A stretch of 56,260 nt of DNA from an uncultured Bacteroidales bacterium (GTDB taxonomy: Bacteria > Bacteroidota > Bacteroidia > Bacteroidales > F082). The notes below the pieces were generated by a model that saw nothing but the letters and a program-made list of their open reading frames with translations, did no database searches and had not been told where the DNA came from. The DNA lies in the NCBI GenBank assembly GCA_900318465.1, contig ONKQ01000029.1:1-56260 (forward strand). The letters are read 5' to 3'. Below are positions 38,086 through 47,014 of this stretch, one piece after another; the first letter of the stretch is position 1, and the number at the start of each line of letters is the position of its first letter. Position numbers and translations under genes: made by a program.

Positions 38086-41064
38086 CTATGAATAAGTTGA
38101 AACTTTGTTGTTTGCCTTTTTGATAATCTCTTGATACATCCTGAATAATTCCGCCACAATCTCATTCTCCGTCATTTTCAAGTCGAAGCCGTAGGCTTGC
38201 ATCACGGCGCGGTCGTTGGCTTGGTGGGCTCTGCGGAGGTCGGCAGACATGGCGCGTTCATCGTAGAGGTCGGCGAGACTACTTTCGGGATATTTGGCAC
38301 GGACATCAAGGATGGCTTGGGCGGTTTGCTCAATTTTTGCTTTTTGCTTTTCGGTTGGCTTTGGCCATGGGAAATTGTTGTAAACGATGTTTACTGAATA
38401 CCGATAATCACTCTTTAGCCGACCACAAACAACACGCATCCAAGCGTTATGGATTTTGCTGGTGAGTATACCAAAATGATACAACGAAGCATTAGGTACA
38501 AAGGATGTCGCATCACTTGCGATAACAATAGGTAAAACAAACCCAATAGGAACATACTGCCTTCTTTCCGATGAAACACGAGGAATCAAAAGGTATTCTG
38601 AATCAGGTTGTTTAATCTCCATAAATTGAGCGGGATAGTTGGCAAACTCACGCGTCGCCGCTTTGATGCTTTCCAAACGGAACTTTTTAACAGCATCCAA
38701 CCTTTCCATCACTTTTGGCATTGACCTCAACACTCCCGGCGAAACGCCAAGCAACCAAAGACACCATCTTTTATGGCCGTTGATGAAGTCCTCGGAACTC
38801 AAAAAAGGACGGAAAAACTGTTCTGCTTTGGGTTCTTTCTTCAAAAACGCATCCTTTTCGTCTTCCGCGAAAATAAGATTTCCGCCTTCAACGGGCTTGC
38901 CACCACTCGACATTTGAGGCACATCGCAAATCGGCTTGTTACGGCTTTCAATCCAAACATTCTCGGCATCAATGAGATAGGGATTGATGTTTGCAGCCTC
39001 TATGATTTGATCGTCATTGGTGAAAATTCGTTTCGTTGCTTCCGATTTGCATGATGAGAACCCGACAATGACGCAATGCACATGGGCTTTCTGCTCCGAT
39101 TCGCTGTCCCATCGGAAAGTCCTGTAAGCGAAGTCGATATGGATTCCGAAACGCTCAAACAAGGGCTTCCACACGCCTGCCACTTGCTCGCCTTGGGTGA
39201 TGCTGTTGGTGGAAACAAAGGCGCATTTTGTTGGCTTGTTTTGAATTAGTTGTGCCGCTTTGAAGTACCAGTTGGCCACATAGTCAATCTTTCCTGCTGA
39301 TTTATAAGGCTTTCCATTGTAATCAACATAGATGGACAGCGTTTCTTCTTTTTGCTCTTTGCTTTGGAGCGAATATCCTACAAACGGCGGATTACCCATA
39401 ATGAAGTCATAAACCACACGCTTCGGCTGGTTTTTCGGCAGTTGCTTTTCCTCGGCCTTTTTCGCCACAACGTTCAACTCCTTGTAATAGTTGCCGTATT
39501 CAGGTTTCGGCTCGCTTGCAATAAAACCTTCGCCGAAATCCTTTTCAATGTAATAATTCAGTTTGTCGGTGAACAAAAATCCCAACGGGTCTTCTTCGCC
39601 GAGGGTCGCCCAATCAAGTTTCAAGGCGTTGCCTTCCACGATGTTGGCGTTGGTTTTCAAAGGCAGGAAGTTCAGTTCCACGCCCACGATGGCCGAGGTT
39701 TCGTGCAGCATCTGGCTTTCGGCAATCCAGAGGGCGGTTTTGGCCACGGTGCAGGCAAAGTCGTTGATTTCGATGCCGTAGAATTGCGCGATGTTCACCT
39801 TGATGATGCCTTCAAGATTGAGCGCACTCATGCCGTTGTTCAACTCTTTGATGACCTTGTTTTCCAATCGGCGCAGGCTTAAATAGGTTTCCGTCAGGAA
39901 GTTGCCACTGCCGCAAGCAGGGTCGAGGAAGGTGAGCGAGGCGAGTTTGTCTTGGAAATGGGCAAGGGCTTGCCGCTTGGCCGACACTTGCTTCATTTCG
40001 GCGATTTTCACGAACTCGGCGTTCAGGTCGCCCATGAAAAGCGGGTCAATCACCTTGTGGATGTTCTCGATGCTGGTGTAGTGCATCCCTCCCGAGCGGC
40101 GCGTTTCGGGATTCAGTGTGCTTTCAAACACAGCTCCGAAGATGGTAGGGGAAATCTCGCTCCAGTCGAAATCGGAACTCGCGTTTTGCAACAGCAACTG
40201 CTTGATTTTGTCGGTAAAACGCGGGATGGTGATGTTTTCCTCGCTGAACAAGCCGCCGTTCACATACGGGAAGGCCGCCATCTCGTCGTCCAAATAAGGG
40301 TCGCGTTCCTCAATGGGCGTGTCAAGCAGTTTGAACAACTCTATCAAGGCATGACGGAAATCGACGGAGCCGAATTTCACCAAATAATCATGGAAAGCCG
40401 TCTTGGTGGCAAACAAGCCCGCATCCTCGGCATAAAGGCAAAACACCAAACGCACACAAAGGATGTTGAGCGAGCGCAAGGTCTCGGCATCGGTCTTGTC
40501 GATGTATTGCTCCAACAAAGCATCATAAATCAGGCCGACGATTTCGCCCGCCTTCACACTGACTTCCAACTCGCGTTTCAAATGCTCATTACCCTCATCC
40601 ACAAGGAATTGCAGGCGATAATACTCCTTTTCGAGGTTTTCCAAAAGGATTTTCTGCGGCTCGCCCTTGGGCCGTTCCATGTCATACACCCAAAACTCGC
40701 GGAAGTTACAGGTCACAATCCAACGGGGACGTAGGCTGTAGGGCAATTCGGCAGAGTATCGCTTCGCTTGCTGGAACGGGGTCAAAAACTTTCCGTCCGA
40801 CTGTTTGATGGGTTCGCCAAGGTCTTTTTCGATAGATTTTTGCTCAATCATCACATGGGTGCGGGGAATGAAAGCGTCGATGAAAGCGGTGTGGTCGAGT
40901 TTCACCTGCTGTTCAAACGACAGAAATTCAGACGGTTTCTGGATGCCGAAAACCTGTTCGAGCAGTTCGACCCAAAAGATTTGGCTTTCGCCTTTCTCAT
41001 ACCCTTTTCCCTGCCAGCGGGCGGCGAATTCCTTTGCGGCTTTTTGTTGTTGGGTTGTGGTCAT
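38086..41064 (-). CDS. MmeI-like type IIL/IIG restriction-modification enzyme
   Basis: 992 residues in one polypeptide. The N-terminal nuclease region has the Asp63...Glu74-x-Lys76 pattern (FIDAFIPRTHVMIEQKS). A helical connector is followed by an N6-adenine methyltransferase with motif I DPACGSGNF (381-389) and motif IV NPPF (558-561, MGNPPFVG), then a C-terminal target recognition domain. MmeI-family enzymes cut DNA at a fixed distance from a short asymmetric site that they also methylate. No separate restriction subunit is needed. Its ATG overlaps the stop of the upstream glycosyltransferase gene by 4 bp and it is followed by the BRO-like gene. Recognition sequence cannot be read. Confidence 0.88.
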   Translation of the reverse strand: MTTTQQQKAAKEFAARWQGKGYEKGESQIFWVELLEQVFGIQKPSEFLSFEQQVKLDHTAFIDAFIPRTHVMIEQKSIEKDLGEPIKQSDGKFLTPFQQAKRYSAELPYSLRPRWIVTCNFREFWVYDMERPKGEPQKILLENLEKEYYRLQFLVDEGNEHLKRELEVSVKAGEIVGLIYDALLEQYIDKTDAETLRSLNILCVRLVFCLYAEDAGLFATKTAFHDYLVKFGSVDFRHALIELFKLLDTPIEERDPYLDDEMAAFPYVNGGLFSEENITIPRFTDKIKQLLLQNASSDFDWSEISPTIFGAVFESTLNPETRRSGGMHYTSIENIHKVIDPLFMGDLNAEFVKIAEMKQVSAKRQALAHFQDKLASLTFLDPACGSGNFLTETYLSLRRLENKVIKELNNGMSALNLEGIIKVNIAQFYGIEINDFACTVAKTALWIAESQMLHETSAIVGVELNFLPLKTNANIVEGNALKLDWATLGEEDPLGFLFTDKLNYYIEKDFGEGFIASEPKPEYGNYYKELNVVAKKAEEKQLPKNQPKRVVYDFIMGNPPFVGYSLQSKEQKEETLSIYVDYNGKPYKSAGKIDYVANWYFKAAQLIQNKPTKCAFVSTNSITQGEQVAGVWKPLFERFGIHIDFAYRTFRWDSESEQKAHVHCVIVGFSSCKSEATKRIFTNDDQIIEAANINPYLIDAENVWIESRNKPICDVPQMSSGGKPVEGGNLIFAEDEKDAFLKKEPKAEQFFRPFLSSEDFINGHKRWCLWLLGVSPGVLRSMPKVMERLDAVKKFRLESIKAATREFANYPAQFMEIKQPDSEYLLIPRVSSERRQYVPIGFVLPIVIASDATSFVPNASLYHFGILTSKIHNAWMRVVCGRLKSDYRYSVNIVYNNFPWPKPTEKQKAKIEQTAQAILDVRAKYPESSLADLYDERAMSADLRRAHQANDRAVMQAYGFDLKMTENEIVAELFRMYQEIIKKANNKVSTYS

Positions 41065-42251
41065 TGTGGGTGGGTTTGTTTAATTATTGATTTCATCGCC
41101 TCCTCCAACCGCTCCGTTGCTTTCCCCCAGTCATAAACCCGATTAGTGAAGTCAAACCCCGCTTGGGCAATCTGTTCTGCTTTTTGCGTATCTGTCAATA
41201 AAGTGATGATGTGTTGCGCCATTTCTTGTGCATTGTTGCCGATGAGGATTTCTTCGTTGGGTTTCGCGCCCAAAGAGGCGTTGGCCAAGGGCGAGGTGAT
41301 GGCGGGCAGGCGCATCGACATGGCCTCCAACAGTTTGTTTTGCAGGCCCGTACCAATCCGCATCGGGGCAATGAAGACGCGGCTTTGTGCGTATGCATCG
41401 CGGATGTCGTCCAACCAACCACTGACAATGATTTTGTCCGAAGCGGCTTTCTTCACTTTCGGGTCGGGGGTGGCGCCGGCGATGTAAAGGGTCGTTTCGG
41501 GCCGCGTTTTCCAAACGATGGGAAGAATCTCGTAGGCCAAATATTCCACGGCGTTTACGTTGGGCGGATAGCTCATGTTGCCCGTAAACACCAAATCGTA
41601 TTTCTTCTCGCGCTCCATCGGCTTGAAAAAGTCGTGGTCCACGCCGTTGGGGATGATGAGGATTTCGTCGCGTTTCTCGTGCGGAAACAGTTTGCGGTCA
41701 GGCTCGCTGATGATGGTTTTTATATCGAAATCGTCGAAAATGGCGGCCTCGTAACGTGCCAGCCGGCGGTACTCCATATTATATATAGGTCGCGTCACAA
41801 ACGAGGCAATATCGGCGCGGCGTTTCATGCCGTAGGAGAAAATATCCTGATAATCAATGGCTTTCGGGATGTCTTTGTGGCGGATGTATTCAGCTACACG
41901 CAACAGTTGCCCATACAGCATGTCGGGCTTGTGCTTGGCTATCAGTGCGTTGACTTTCTTGGCAGCCTTGCGGTTGTAGAAATAGCCGCATTGCATGGGC
42001 AGTCCCTTAAAGAAAGCGCGAACAAGTCCCAAAAGGATTTGCAACTTGTTGAATCTGATAAAGTTGATGGACTGGCAATAAGGCTGCAAGGCTCGAAAAG
42101 CATCCTGTTCGCTTACCTTGGCGTTATCATTCAAGGCACAGAGGACGATTTCGTTATGCTTCGCGAGTTGCTTTATCTGGTTGAAAGCCCGCAACTTGTC
42201 GCCTTTTTCGAGCGGGAATGGGATGCGGGGCAGAAGTACGAATATCTTCAT
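41061..42251 (-). CDS. Glycosyltransferase family 4 protein
   Basis: 396 residues from the ATG at 42251, which begins the conserved KIFVLLPRIPFPLEKGDKLRAFNQ N-terminus. Two Rossmann-like lobes with the C-terminal motif RIGTGLQNKLLEAMSM (EAM-type donor binding) and NGVDHDFF. Adds a sugar from a nucleotide donor to an acceptor, probably in exopolysaccharide or capsule assembly. It shares the start of the PEP-CTERM/Eps type glycosyltransferases. It has its own -7 box TAAATTTG (42270-42277) and runs into the restriction-modification gene (4-bp overlap). Confidence 0.88.
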   Translation of the reverse strand: MKIFVLLPRIPFPLEKGDKLRAFNQIKQLAKHNEIVLCALNDNAKVSEQDAFRALQPYCQSINFIRFNKLQILLGLVRAFFKGLPMQCGYFYNRKAAKKVNALIAKHKPDMLYGQLLRVAEYIRHKDIPKAIDYQDIFSYGMKRRADIASFVTRPIYNMEYRRLARYEAAIFDDFDIKTIISEPDRKLFPHEKRDEILIIPNGVDHDFFKPMEREKKYDLVFTGNMSYPPNVNAVEYLAYEILPIVWKTRPETTLYIAGATPDPKVKKAASDKIIVSGWLDDIRDAYAQSRVFIAPMRIGTGLQNKLLEAMSMRLPAITSPLANASLGAKPNEEILIGNNAQEMAQHIITLLTDTQKAEQIAQAGFDFTNRVYDWGKATERLEEAMKSIIKQTHPQ

Positions 42252-42269
42252 CTCGTAGGATTTAGGGAG

Positions 42270-42277
42270 CAAATTTA
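42270..42277 (-). promoter_or_regulatory. -7 box TAAATTTG of the glycosyltransferase/RM operon
   Basis: TAAATTTG on the minus strand, 18 bp upstream of the ATG. No clear -33 TTTG. A TTATGGCAC (42290-42298), the same 9-mer that flanks the ATPase at 35886-37301, lies immediately upstream; one extra match in 56 kb is close to chance expectation. Confidence 0.5.
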
Positions 42278-42295
42278 AGGAATATTTTATTATGG

Positions 42296-42404
42296 CACGT
42301 AGAATACGCAGAAATCGTAGATTCGACGTAGTCAATTATATGAAGCCCAAAGCGACGCAAAATATGCAGCCGGCAGGTTCTGCGGATTCTGCGATTTCTG
42401 CGTG
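42296..42404. repeat. Short-unit inverted repeat (CACGCAGAAT family), copy 4
   Basis: Left arm 42296-42336 (CACGTAGAATACGCAGAAATC) and right arm 42376-42404, which as a reverse complement reads CACGCAGAAATCGCAGAATC. Repeated 9-nt units (ACGCAGAAA). It fills most of the gap between two glycosyltransferase genes. Confidence 0.8.
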
Positions 42405-42429
42405 AAACAAACTTGTTTTCAGCGTGTTA

Positions 42430-43647
42430 TTACATGAAAGTAATCTTGCTCCCCGGTTTGATTTGCTCATAAAACATCAACAGTCGGGCGATGATTTTGC
42501 GGTTGTCGTAGGTTTCTTCTACCAATTTCCTCGCGGCTTGCCCAATCCTGACGGCGATTTGCGGGTTCTCGTTGATGCTGCGGATGGCTTCCACCATCTT
42601 GGCCTTGTTTTCGGCAATGATGAGGTTCACTTCCTCGTCGTAAAGGATGCCTTCTGCACCCACGCGGGTGGTGATGACGGTCTTGCCCATCGCCATCGAC
42701 TCAATAATCTTGATGCGGATGCCGCTACCAGCCAAAAGTGGAACTATGGCCACATCATGGTTGGCGACAAACTCCTTTGCATCAGGCACTTCACCGATCA
42801 CGTCAACACTCGGGTTGTTGAGCGTAGTAAGCCATTCGGGCATGTTTCGGCCAGCAAGGTGATACACAAAATTGGGGACTTTTTCCACCGTTTTGGGCAG
42901 CACTTCGTCAACGAACCAGCGAATGCCTTCCTCGTTGGGCATCCAATTCATGGAGCCGATATGGTAGAATTTAGGCTTGCCTTCGATTTCGTATTTCGGT
43001 GTAAACTCCTCTGGATAAACGCCATACGGGATGTCGATGATGGGCTTGGAGCAATACTTCCTGAAAAAAGCGGCATCCTTGCGCGTGATGGCAGCAATGC
43101 CGTCAACAGTCTCCAAAGCGTTGAGTTCATATTCTTTCAAAGTCTTTGCCAAATAGCTGATATACCAGCGTTTAACGAAGAATTTGGTGTCTTTGGCAAT
43201 GCGTTCCCAAATCTTGTGCTCCACATTGTGGGCACGCAACACAATCATGGCCTTGCTGTGCTGGCGAATGGTTTCGACGTAAGGTGCCATGTACAGCATC
43301 TCCAACTGAACCACATCAAATTGTTCTTTTTCAAGCAGTTCGACCAATCGCGCCTTGAAGTCTTTCGAGATGAAACGCTCCACATGGTATGACTTTCTGG
43401 TGAACAAGTTAATCAAAGCCTTCCACGGCCTCACTCTAAGGTCGACATCAATGAGTTCAATGCCCGTTTTCTGCTTGTAATCCTTTGGAATATCGCTTTC
43501 CTTGACATTATATTTGGGGCTGTTGACGGCCAACACTTTCACTTGGTGACCAGCTTCCAACAGTCCCGTGATGATGCTGTTCATCGCCATGGGGCCGCCT
43601 TCCGAAGCAGGATAAGGTGGTTTGTTGCAAAGTAGAAGTATCTTCAT
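42430..43647 (-). CDS. Glycosyltransferase family 4 protein
   Basis: 405 residues from the ATG at 43647; an upstream TTG start would add three residues. N-terminal MKILLLCNKPPYPASEGGPMAMN and C-terminal GSGIRIKIIESMAMGKTVITT with NNPSVDVIGEV are typical GT-B motifs with the E-x7-E element (IKIIESMAMG). Close in type to the neighbour but not a duplicate. It is 13 bp after the LptF/G gene, so these two probably share a transcript, in line with envelope polysaccharide or lipid transport work. Confidence 0.88.
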   Translation of the reverse strand: MKILLLCNKPPYPASEGGPMAMNSIITGLLEAGHQVKVLAVNSPKYNVKESDIPKDYKQKTGIELIDVDLRVRPWKALINLFTRKSYHVERFISKDFKARLVELLEKEQFDVVQLEMLYMAPYVETIRQHSKAMIVLRAHNVEHKIWERIAKDTKFFVKRWYISYLAKTLKEYELNALETVDGIAAITRKDAAFFRKYCSKPIIDIPYGVYPEEFTPKYEIEGKPKFYHIGSMNWMPNEEGIRWFVDEVLPKTVEKVPNFVYHLAGRNMPEWLTTLNNPSVDVIGEVPDAKEFVANHDVAIVPLLAGSGIRIKIIESMAMGKTVITTRVGAEGILYDEEVNLIIAENKAKMVEAIRSINENPQIAVRIGQAARKLVEETYDNRKIIARLLMFYEQIKPGSKITFM

Positions 43648-43660
43648 GGTTGTCAAGGAT

Positions 43661-45136
43661 TTATTGCATTACTTCGGATTTGGTTTTTTCGGATTTTCTG
43701 AACAGCTTTTGGAAGAATTTCTTCCAACTGTCACCGTCAAAGAGGGCTGCGTCGGTGGTGGCCTTGAAGGTCAGGAAAATGCCCACAGGCAACAGGACAA
43801 GCGAAGAAATCCACACGCCGAGGAACATGTTGAGGCCGCCAAAAACGGCCATGCGCTCGCCGATGGTGGAGATGACATGGTAAACGACAAAAAACAACAC
43901 CGACACAACAACAGGCATCCCCAAGCCGCCTTTGCGGATGATGCTGCCCAAAGGCGCGCCGATGAAGAAAAAGATGAGACAAGCAAAGCTCAGGGTGAAT
44001 TTCTTGTGCCGCTCTTTCTTGTGTTTCATGATGTTCTCGGTCTGGCTGTTCAAGTCGATTTTGTTGAACGCAGCGTTCTCCTTGGCGTTGCTTGCCGAAC
44101 CTGCGGCCATATTGGCGATGGCTATAGCCATAGTGTCGGGATAGTGCTCAAGGAGAGGCCATTGCAGAGTCATGATAGTGTCAGCCACAGTGTCGCGTAT
44201 CGGTGTGCGATTGGCAGTAAGGGGTTCCTCCTTGATGCTGGTATAGTTGGACCAACGTCGCGAGAAGCCTTGCTTGAAAGCCTCCCGCTTGTCGTCATAA
44301 CGGCGTTCCAACGAATCGATGGCGGTATTGAGTTGCCGCAGGTTCATCATCTGCTGCGACGATTTATACATGTCCTCGCTCGATCTTGTCATGTCGAAGT
44401 CCTTGAGGCTGAATTTGAGTTGTTCGCGCTTGAACGACATGCGCTCGAAGGGTCGTTTTTGCTTGTAATTGTCTTCCGATGTCACGTCGGTGTAGTTGTA
44501 GCCGTTGTAAAGGGTGAAGATGATGTTGCGTTGGTTGGGGCTGAGCGTCATTATACCCGAGTCGGCACTCATGATTTTGGTGTTGCCCAAGTGGTCGGTG
44601 TGGTCGTAAATTTTCACGCCGTAGATGCTGCTGCCATCGGCGCCCTTGCGTTCCACATAAATGACGTAGTTGTCCAAGTCGCGATAAAACACGCCCTCCT
44701 TGATGTTGAAGGCCAATTTCTGCCTGCGCACATCGAAGAGCAAAGTCTGTCCTCTAAGATTGGCCACAGGGAGAAGACTGTTCGACACGAAGAATGCAAA
44801 ACCGCTCAACAGCACCGAAAAGACGACCAAAGGCCGCATGACTTTCCACATGGAGATGCCGGAAGCTTTCATGGCCACCAACTCGTAATGCTCGCCGAAG
44901 TTGCCGAAACACATCAGAGAAGCCAACAACAAAGCCAAGGGCAAGGCCATGGGAATGAAGGTGATGGACATGTGAAAAAACAACTCCGCCAAAATGTTCA
45001 ATTCCAGACCTTTGCCGACCAAATCATCGACGTAAAGCCACAGAAATTGCATGTCCAATATGAAAAGGACGATGAAAAACGTGAAAAGGAAGGTGCCCAA
45101 AAACGAGCTGACAATATAGCGGTATAGTTTCTTCAT
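43661..45136 (-). CDS. LptF/LptG-type permease (YjgP/YjgQ family)
   Basis: 491 residues. Three N-terminal membrane helices (about 9-30, 50-75, 98-118) with the LptF/G signature (LVGKGLELNILAELFF, PMALPLALLLASLMCFG), a long periplasmic beta-jellyroll domain (about 120-355) and three C-terminal helices (about 370-390, 400-425, 430-452). In Bacteroidota, LptF/G permeases form the LptB2FG transporter that extracts lipopolysaccharide from the inner membrane. The periplasmic part is longer than in E. coli. No LptB is adjacent. A TACCTTTG box (45154-45161) precedes it. Confidence 0.88.
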   Translation of the reverse strand: MKKLYRYIVSSFLGTFLFTFFIVLFILDMQFLWLYVDDLVGKGLELNILAELFFHMSITFIPMALPLALLLASLMCFGNFGEHYELVAMKASGISMWKVMRPLVVFSVLLSGFAFFVSNSLLPVANLRGQTLLFDVRRQKLAFNIKEGVFYRDLDNYVIYVERKGADGSSIYGVKIYDHTDHLGNTKIMSADSGIMTLSPNQRNIIFTLYNGYNYTDVTSEDNYKQKRPFERMSFKREQLKFSLKDFDMTRSSEDMYKSSQQMMNLRQLNTAIDSLERRYDDKREAFKQGFSRRWSNYTSIKEEPLTANRTPIRDTVADTIMTLQWPLLEHYPDTMAIAIANMAAGSASNAKENAAFNKIDLNSQTENIMKHKKERHKKFTLSFACLIFFFIGAPLGSIIRKGGLGMPVVVSVLFFVVYHVISTIGERMAVFGGLNMFLGVWISSLVLLPVGIFLTFKATTDAALFDGDSWKKFFQKLFRKSEKTKSEVMQ

Positions 45137-45153
45137 TTGAAAAATAAACGCTG

Positions 45154-45209
45154 CAAAGGTAGAAAAATTTCCCCCTTTTAAGGGGGCAAGGAGGATTTTT
45201 CTATCTTTG
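45154..45209. promoter_or_regulatory. Divergent promoters around a C5-T4-A2-G5 palindrome
   Basis: TACCTTTG on the minus strand (45154-45161, for the permease) and TATCTTTG on the plus strand (45202-45209, for the PAS gene) lie on either side of CCCCCTTTTAAGGGGG (45171-45186). Sites for a shared regulator would fit here, but the -33 boxes are not clear. Confidence 0.55.
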
Positions 45210-45228
45210 CCGAAAATATCAGAACAAA

Positions 45229-45564
45229 ATGGAACACAAAGACTACTACAAAGGCCTCAATTTGGCCATCACCGTCAGCGCGAAGGACGGCGAGATTCTG
45301 TACCAAAACGACAGCTCCATCGAAGTGAACGGCGACGCCCGTGGCCGCGACCTGATGAAGTGCCACAACGAGCGTTCGCAGCAAATCATCCGTCACCTTT
45401 TGGACGATGCCGCCACCAATGTTTACACGATTTCCAAGAAAGGCAAGAAGAAGCTGATTTACCAAACGCCTTGGTATGAGGACGACGCCAAACAAATCGT
45501 GGGCGGACTGATTGAGTTTTCCATCATCCTTCCGGAGGATATGCCGCATTACGACAGGGAATAA
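45229..45564 (+). CDS. Small PAS-like sensor protein
   Basis: 111 residues. The pattern NLAITVSAKDGEILYQNDSS ... GRDLMKCHNERSQQIIRHLL ... TISKKGKKKLIYQTPWYED matches single-domain PAS proteins of Bacteroidota and anaerobes, which have no output domain. They probably bind a small ligand or heme and signal through protein contacts. Convergent with ackA; separated by the family A repeat at 45580-45659. Confidence 0.75.
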   Translation: MEHKDYYKGLNLAITVSAKDGEILYQNDSSIEVNGDARGRDLMKCHNERSQQIIRHLLDDAATNVYTISKKGKKKLIYQTPWYEDDAKQIVGGLIEFSIILPEDMPHYDRE

Positions 45565-45579
45565 TGCACTGCCGTTTTG

Positions 45580-45659
45580 CATCATTGCGATGAGTAACAA
45601 CGAAGCAATCCAGGCAATAAACGTCATGCCTGGATTGCTTCATTTTGTTCGCAATGACG
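45580..45659. repeat. Repeat family A, copy 2
   Basis: CATCATTGCGATGAG and CGAAGCAATCCAGGC face GCCTGGATTGCTTC and TTCGCAATGACG, 80 bp overall. It lies between convergent genes (PAS and ackA), where a bidirectional terminator would be expected. Confidence 0.88.
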
Positions 45660-45671
45660 CCTTCGCGTCTC

Positions 45672-46877
45672 TTACTTCGTCACCAAATTGTAGGTGTCTT
45701 GGGCAATCACAAACTCCTCGTCGGTCGGGTAAACCACCACAGTCACCTTTGAGTTGGGTGTGCTGATGACGCCCGCGTCGCCGATGATTTCCTTGTTGAC
45801 TTTGGGGTCGAACTCGATGCCAAGGCCTTCCATGTTCTCAAGGATGGCTTCGCGCATGAACCAAGCGTTCTCGCCAATGCCGCCAGTCATAACGATGATG
45901 TCGGCACCGTTCATCACGGCCATGTAGCCGCCGATGTACTTCTTCACGCGGTGGGCGAACATGTTGAAGGCGTAGGTGCAACGCTCGTCGCCTTCTTCCT
46001 TGGCGGCACGCACGTCACGCATGTCTTGTTTGCCTCCCGTGATTCCCACGAGGCCTGACTTCTTATTGACTAAAGTGTTCATCTCCTTGGTGCTGAGGCC
46101 TTCCTTATCCATGATGTACATGAACGCGCCCACGTCAAGGTCACCCGTGCGGCTACCCATGACGAGACCCTCAACTGGGGTGAAGCCCATCGAGGTTTCC
46201 ACCGACTTGCCGTATTCCACGGCGGCGATGCTGGCCCCACTGCCGAGGTGGCAGGTCACAATCTTCGACTGCTTCCAGTCCTTGCCGACGAAAGCAGCGG
46301 CTTTTTCGGCCACGTACTTGTGGCTGGTGCCGTGGAAACCGTAGCGACGGATGCGGTATTTCTCATAGTATTCGTAAGGCAGGGCATATAGATAAGCCTC
46401 GGCGGGCATAGTGCTGTGGAACGAGGTGTCGAACACAGCCGCCATCGGGATGCCTGGAAGCACTTCCTTCATGGCCGCGATGCCTTGCAAAGCACCCGGA
46501 TTGTGCAACGGGGCGAGGTCGACGAGGTCTTTAATCATTTCGACGACATTGTCGTCGATGAGGACGCTGTGGCTGAACTTCTCGCCGCCGTGGGCCACGC
46601 GGTGACCTACGGCGTTGATTTCCTTCAGGTCCTTGATAACACCCATCTTCGGGTCGACCAAAGCCTTGAGCACCAATTTGATGCCTTCGGTGTGGTTCGG
46701 GATGGGGAGTTGCTCATAGTGCTTCTCACCATTGTATTTGTGGGTGAATTCGCCCATTTCGAGGCCGATGCGCTCCAAAAGGCCCTTGGCCAACAGGCGC
46801 GACGAATTGGCGTTTTCCATCTCCAAAAGTTGGTACTTGATGGAGGAACTGCCGCAGTTGAGAACTAATATTTTCAT
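45672..46877 (-). CDS. ackA: Acetate kinase
   Basis: 401 residues, the normal length. ASKHA-fold motifs: NCGSSSIKYQL (phosphate 1), HRVAHGG, RRYGFHGTSHKYV, LGSGASIAAV and a C-terminal GGIGENAWFMRE. It transfers the phosphate of acetyl phosphate to ADP, giving ATP and acetate in fermentation. It follows pta (47015-48025) in the same direction; the 137-bp gap holds the family A repeat copy 3, so the pair may not be tightly coupled. The leader is of the CAACAATT type (46878-46910). Confidence 0.96.
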   Translation of the reverse strand: MKILVLNCGSSSIKYQLLEMENANSSRLLAKGLLERIGLEMGEFTHKYNGEKHYEQLPIPNHTEGIKLVLKALVDPKMGVIKDLKEINAVGHRVAHGGEKFSHSVLIDDNVVEMIKDLVDLAPLHNPGALQGIAAMKEVLPGIPMAAVFDTSFHSTMPAEAYLYALPYEYYEKYRIRRYGFHGTSHKYVAEKAAAFVGKDWKQSKIVTCHLGSGASIAAVEYGKSVETSMGFTPVEGLVMGSRTGDLDVGAFMYIMDKEGLSTKEMNTLVNKKSGLVGITGGKQDMRDVRAAKEEGDERCTYAFNMFAHRVKKYIGGYMAVMNGADIIVMTGGIGENAWFMREAILENMEGLGIEFDPKVNKEIIGDAGVISTPNSKVTVVVYPTDEEFVIAQDTYNLVTK

Positions 46878-46922
46878 TGTTGAATTGTTGGTTGTTTAAT
46901 TGTTGAATTGTTTTTCGCTTTG

Positions 46923-47000
46923 CGTCATTGCGAGGAGGAACGACGAAGCAATCCATACAATCAGGTTTATTCCTAGATTGCTTCGTGCCTCGCAATGACG
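46923..47000. repeat. Repeat family A, copy 3
   Basis: CGTCATTGCGAGGAGGAACG and CGAAGCAATCCATA face TAGATTGCTTCG and TGCCTCGCAATGACG, 78 bp. It sits between pta and ackA. Confidence 0.9.
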
Positions 47001-47014
47001 CGAAGCGGGTCAAT

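Noticed and set aside
36900-38200. Prophage or transposon core around the BRO-like gene
   Set aside because: No integrase, transposase, capsid or terminase gene is present; the BRO-like gene is in the operon of the RM gene.
42290-42298. TTATGGCAC copy near a glycosyltransferase promoter as a sixth ATPase site
   Set aside because: One extra 9-mer match in 56 kb on two strands is about what chance would give, and it overlaps an unrelated inverted repeat.
40000-42300. Plus-strand frames across the RM and glycosyltransferase genes
   Set aside because: Antisense to strongly supported minus-strand genes.
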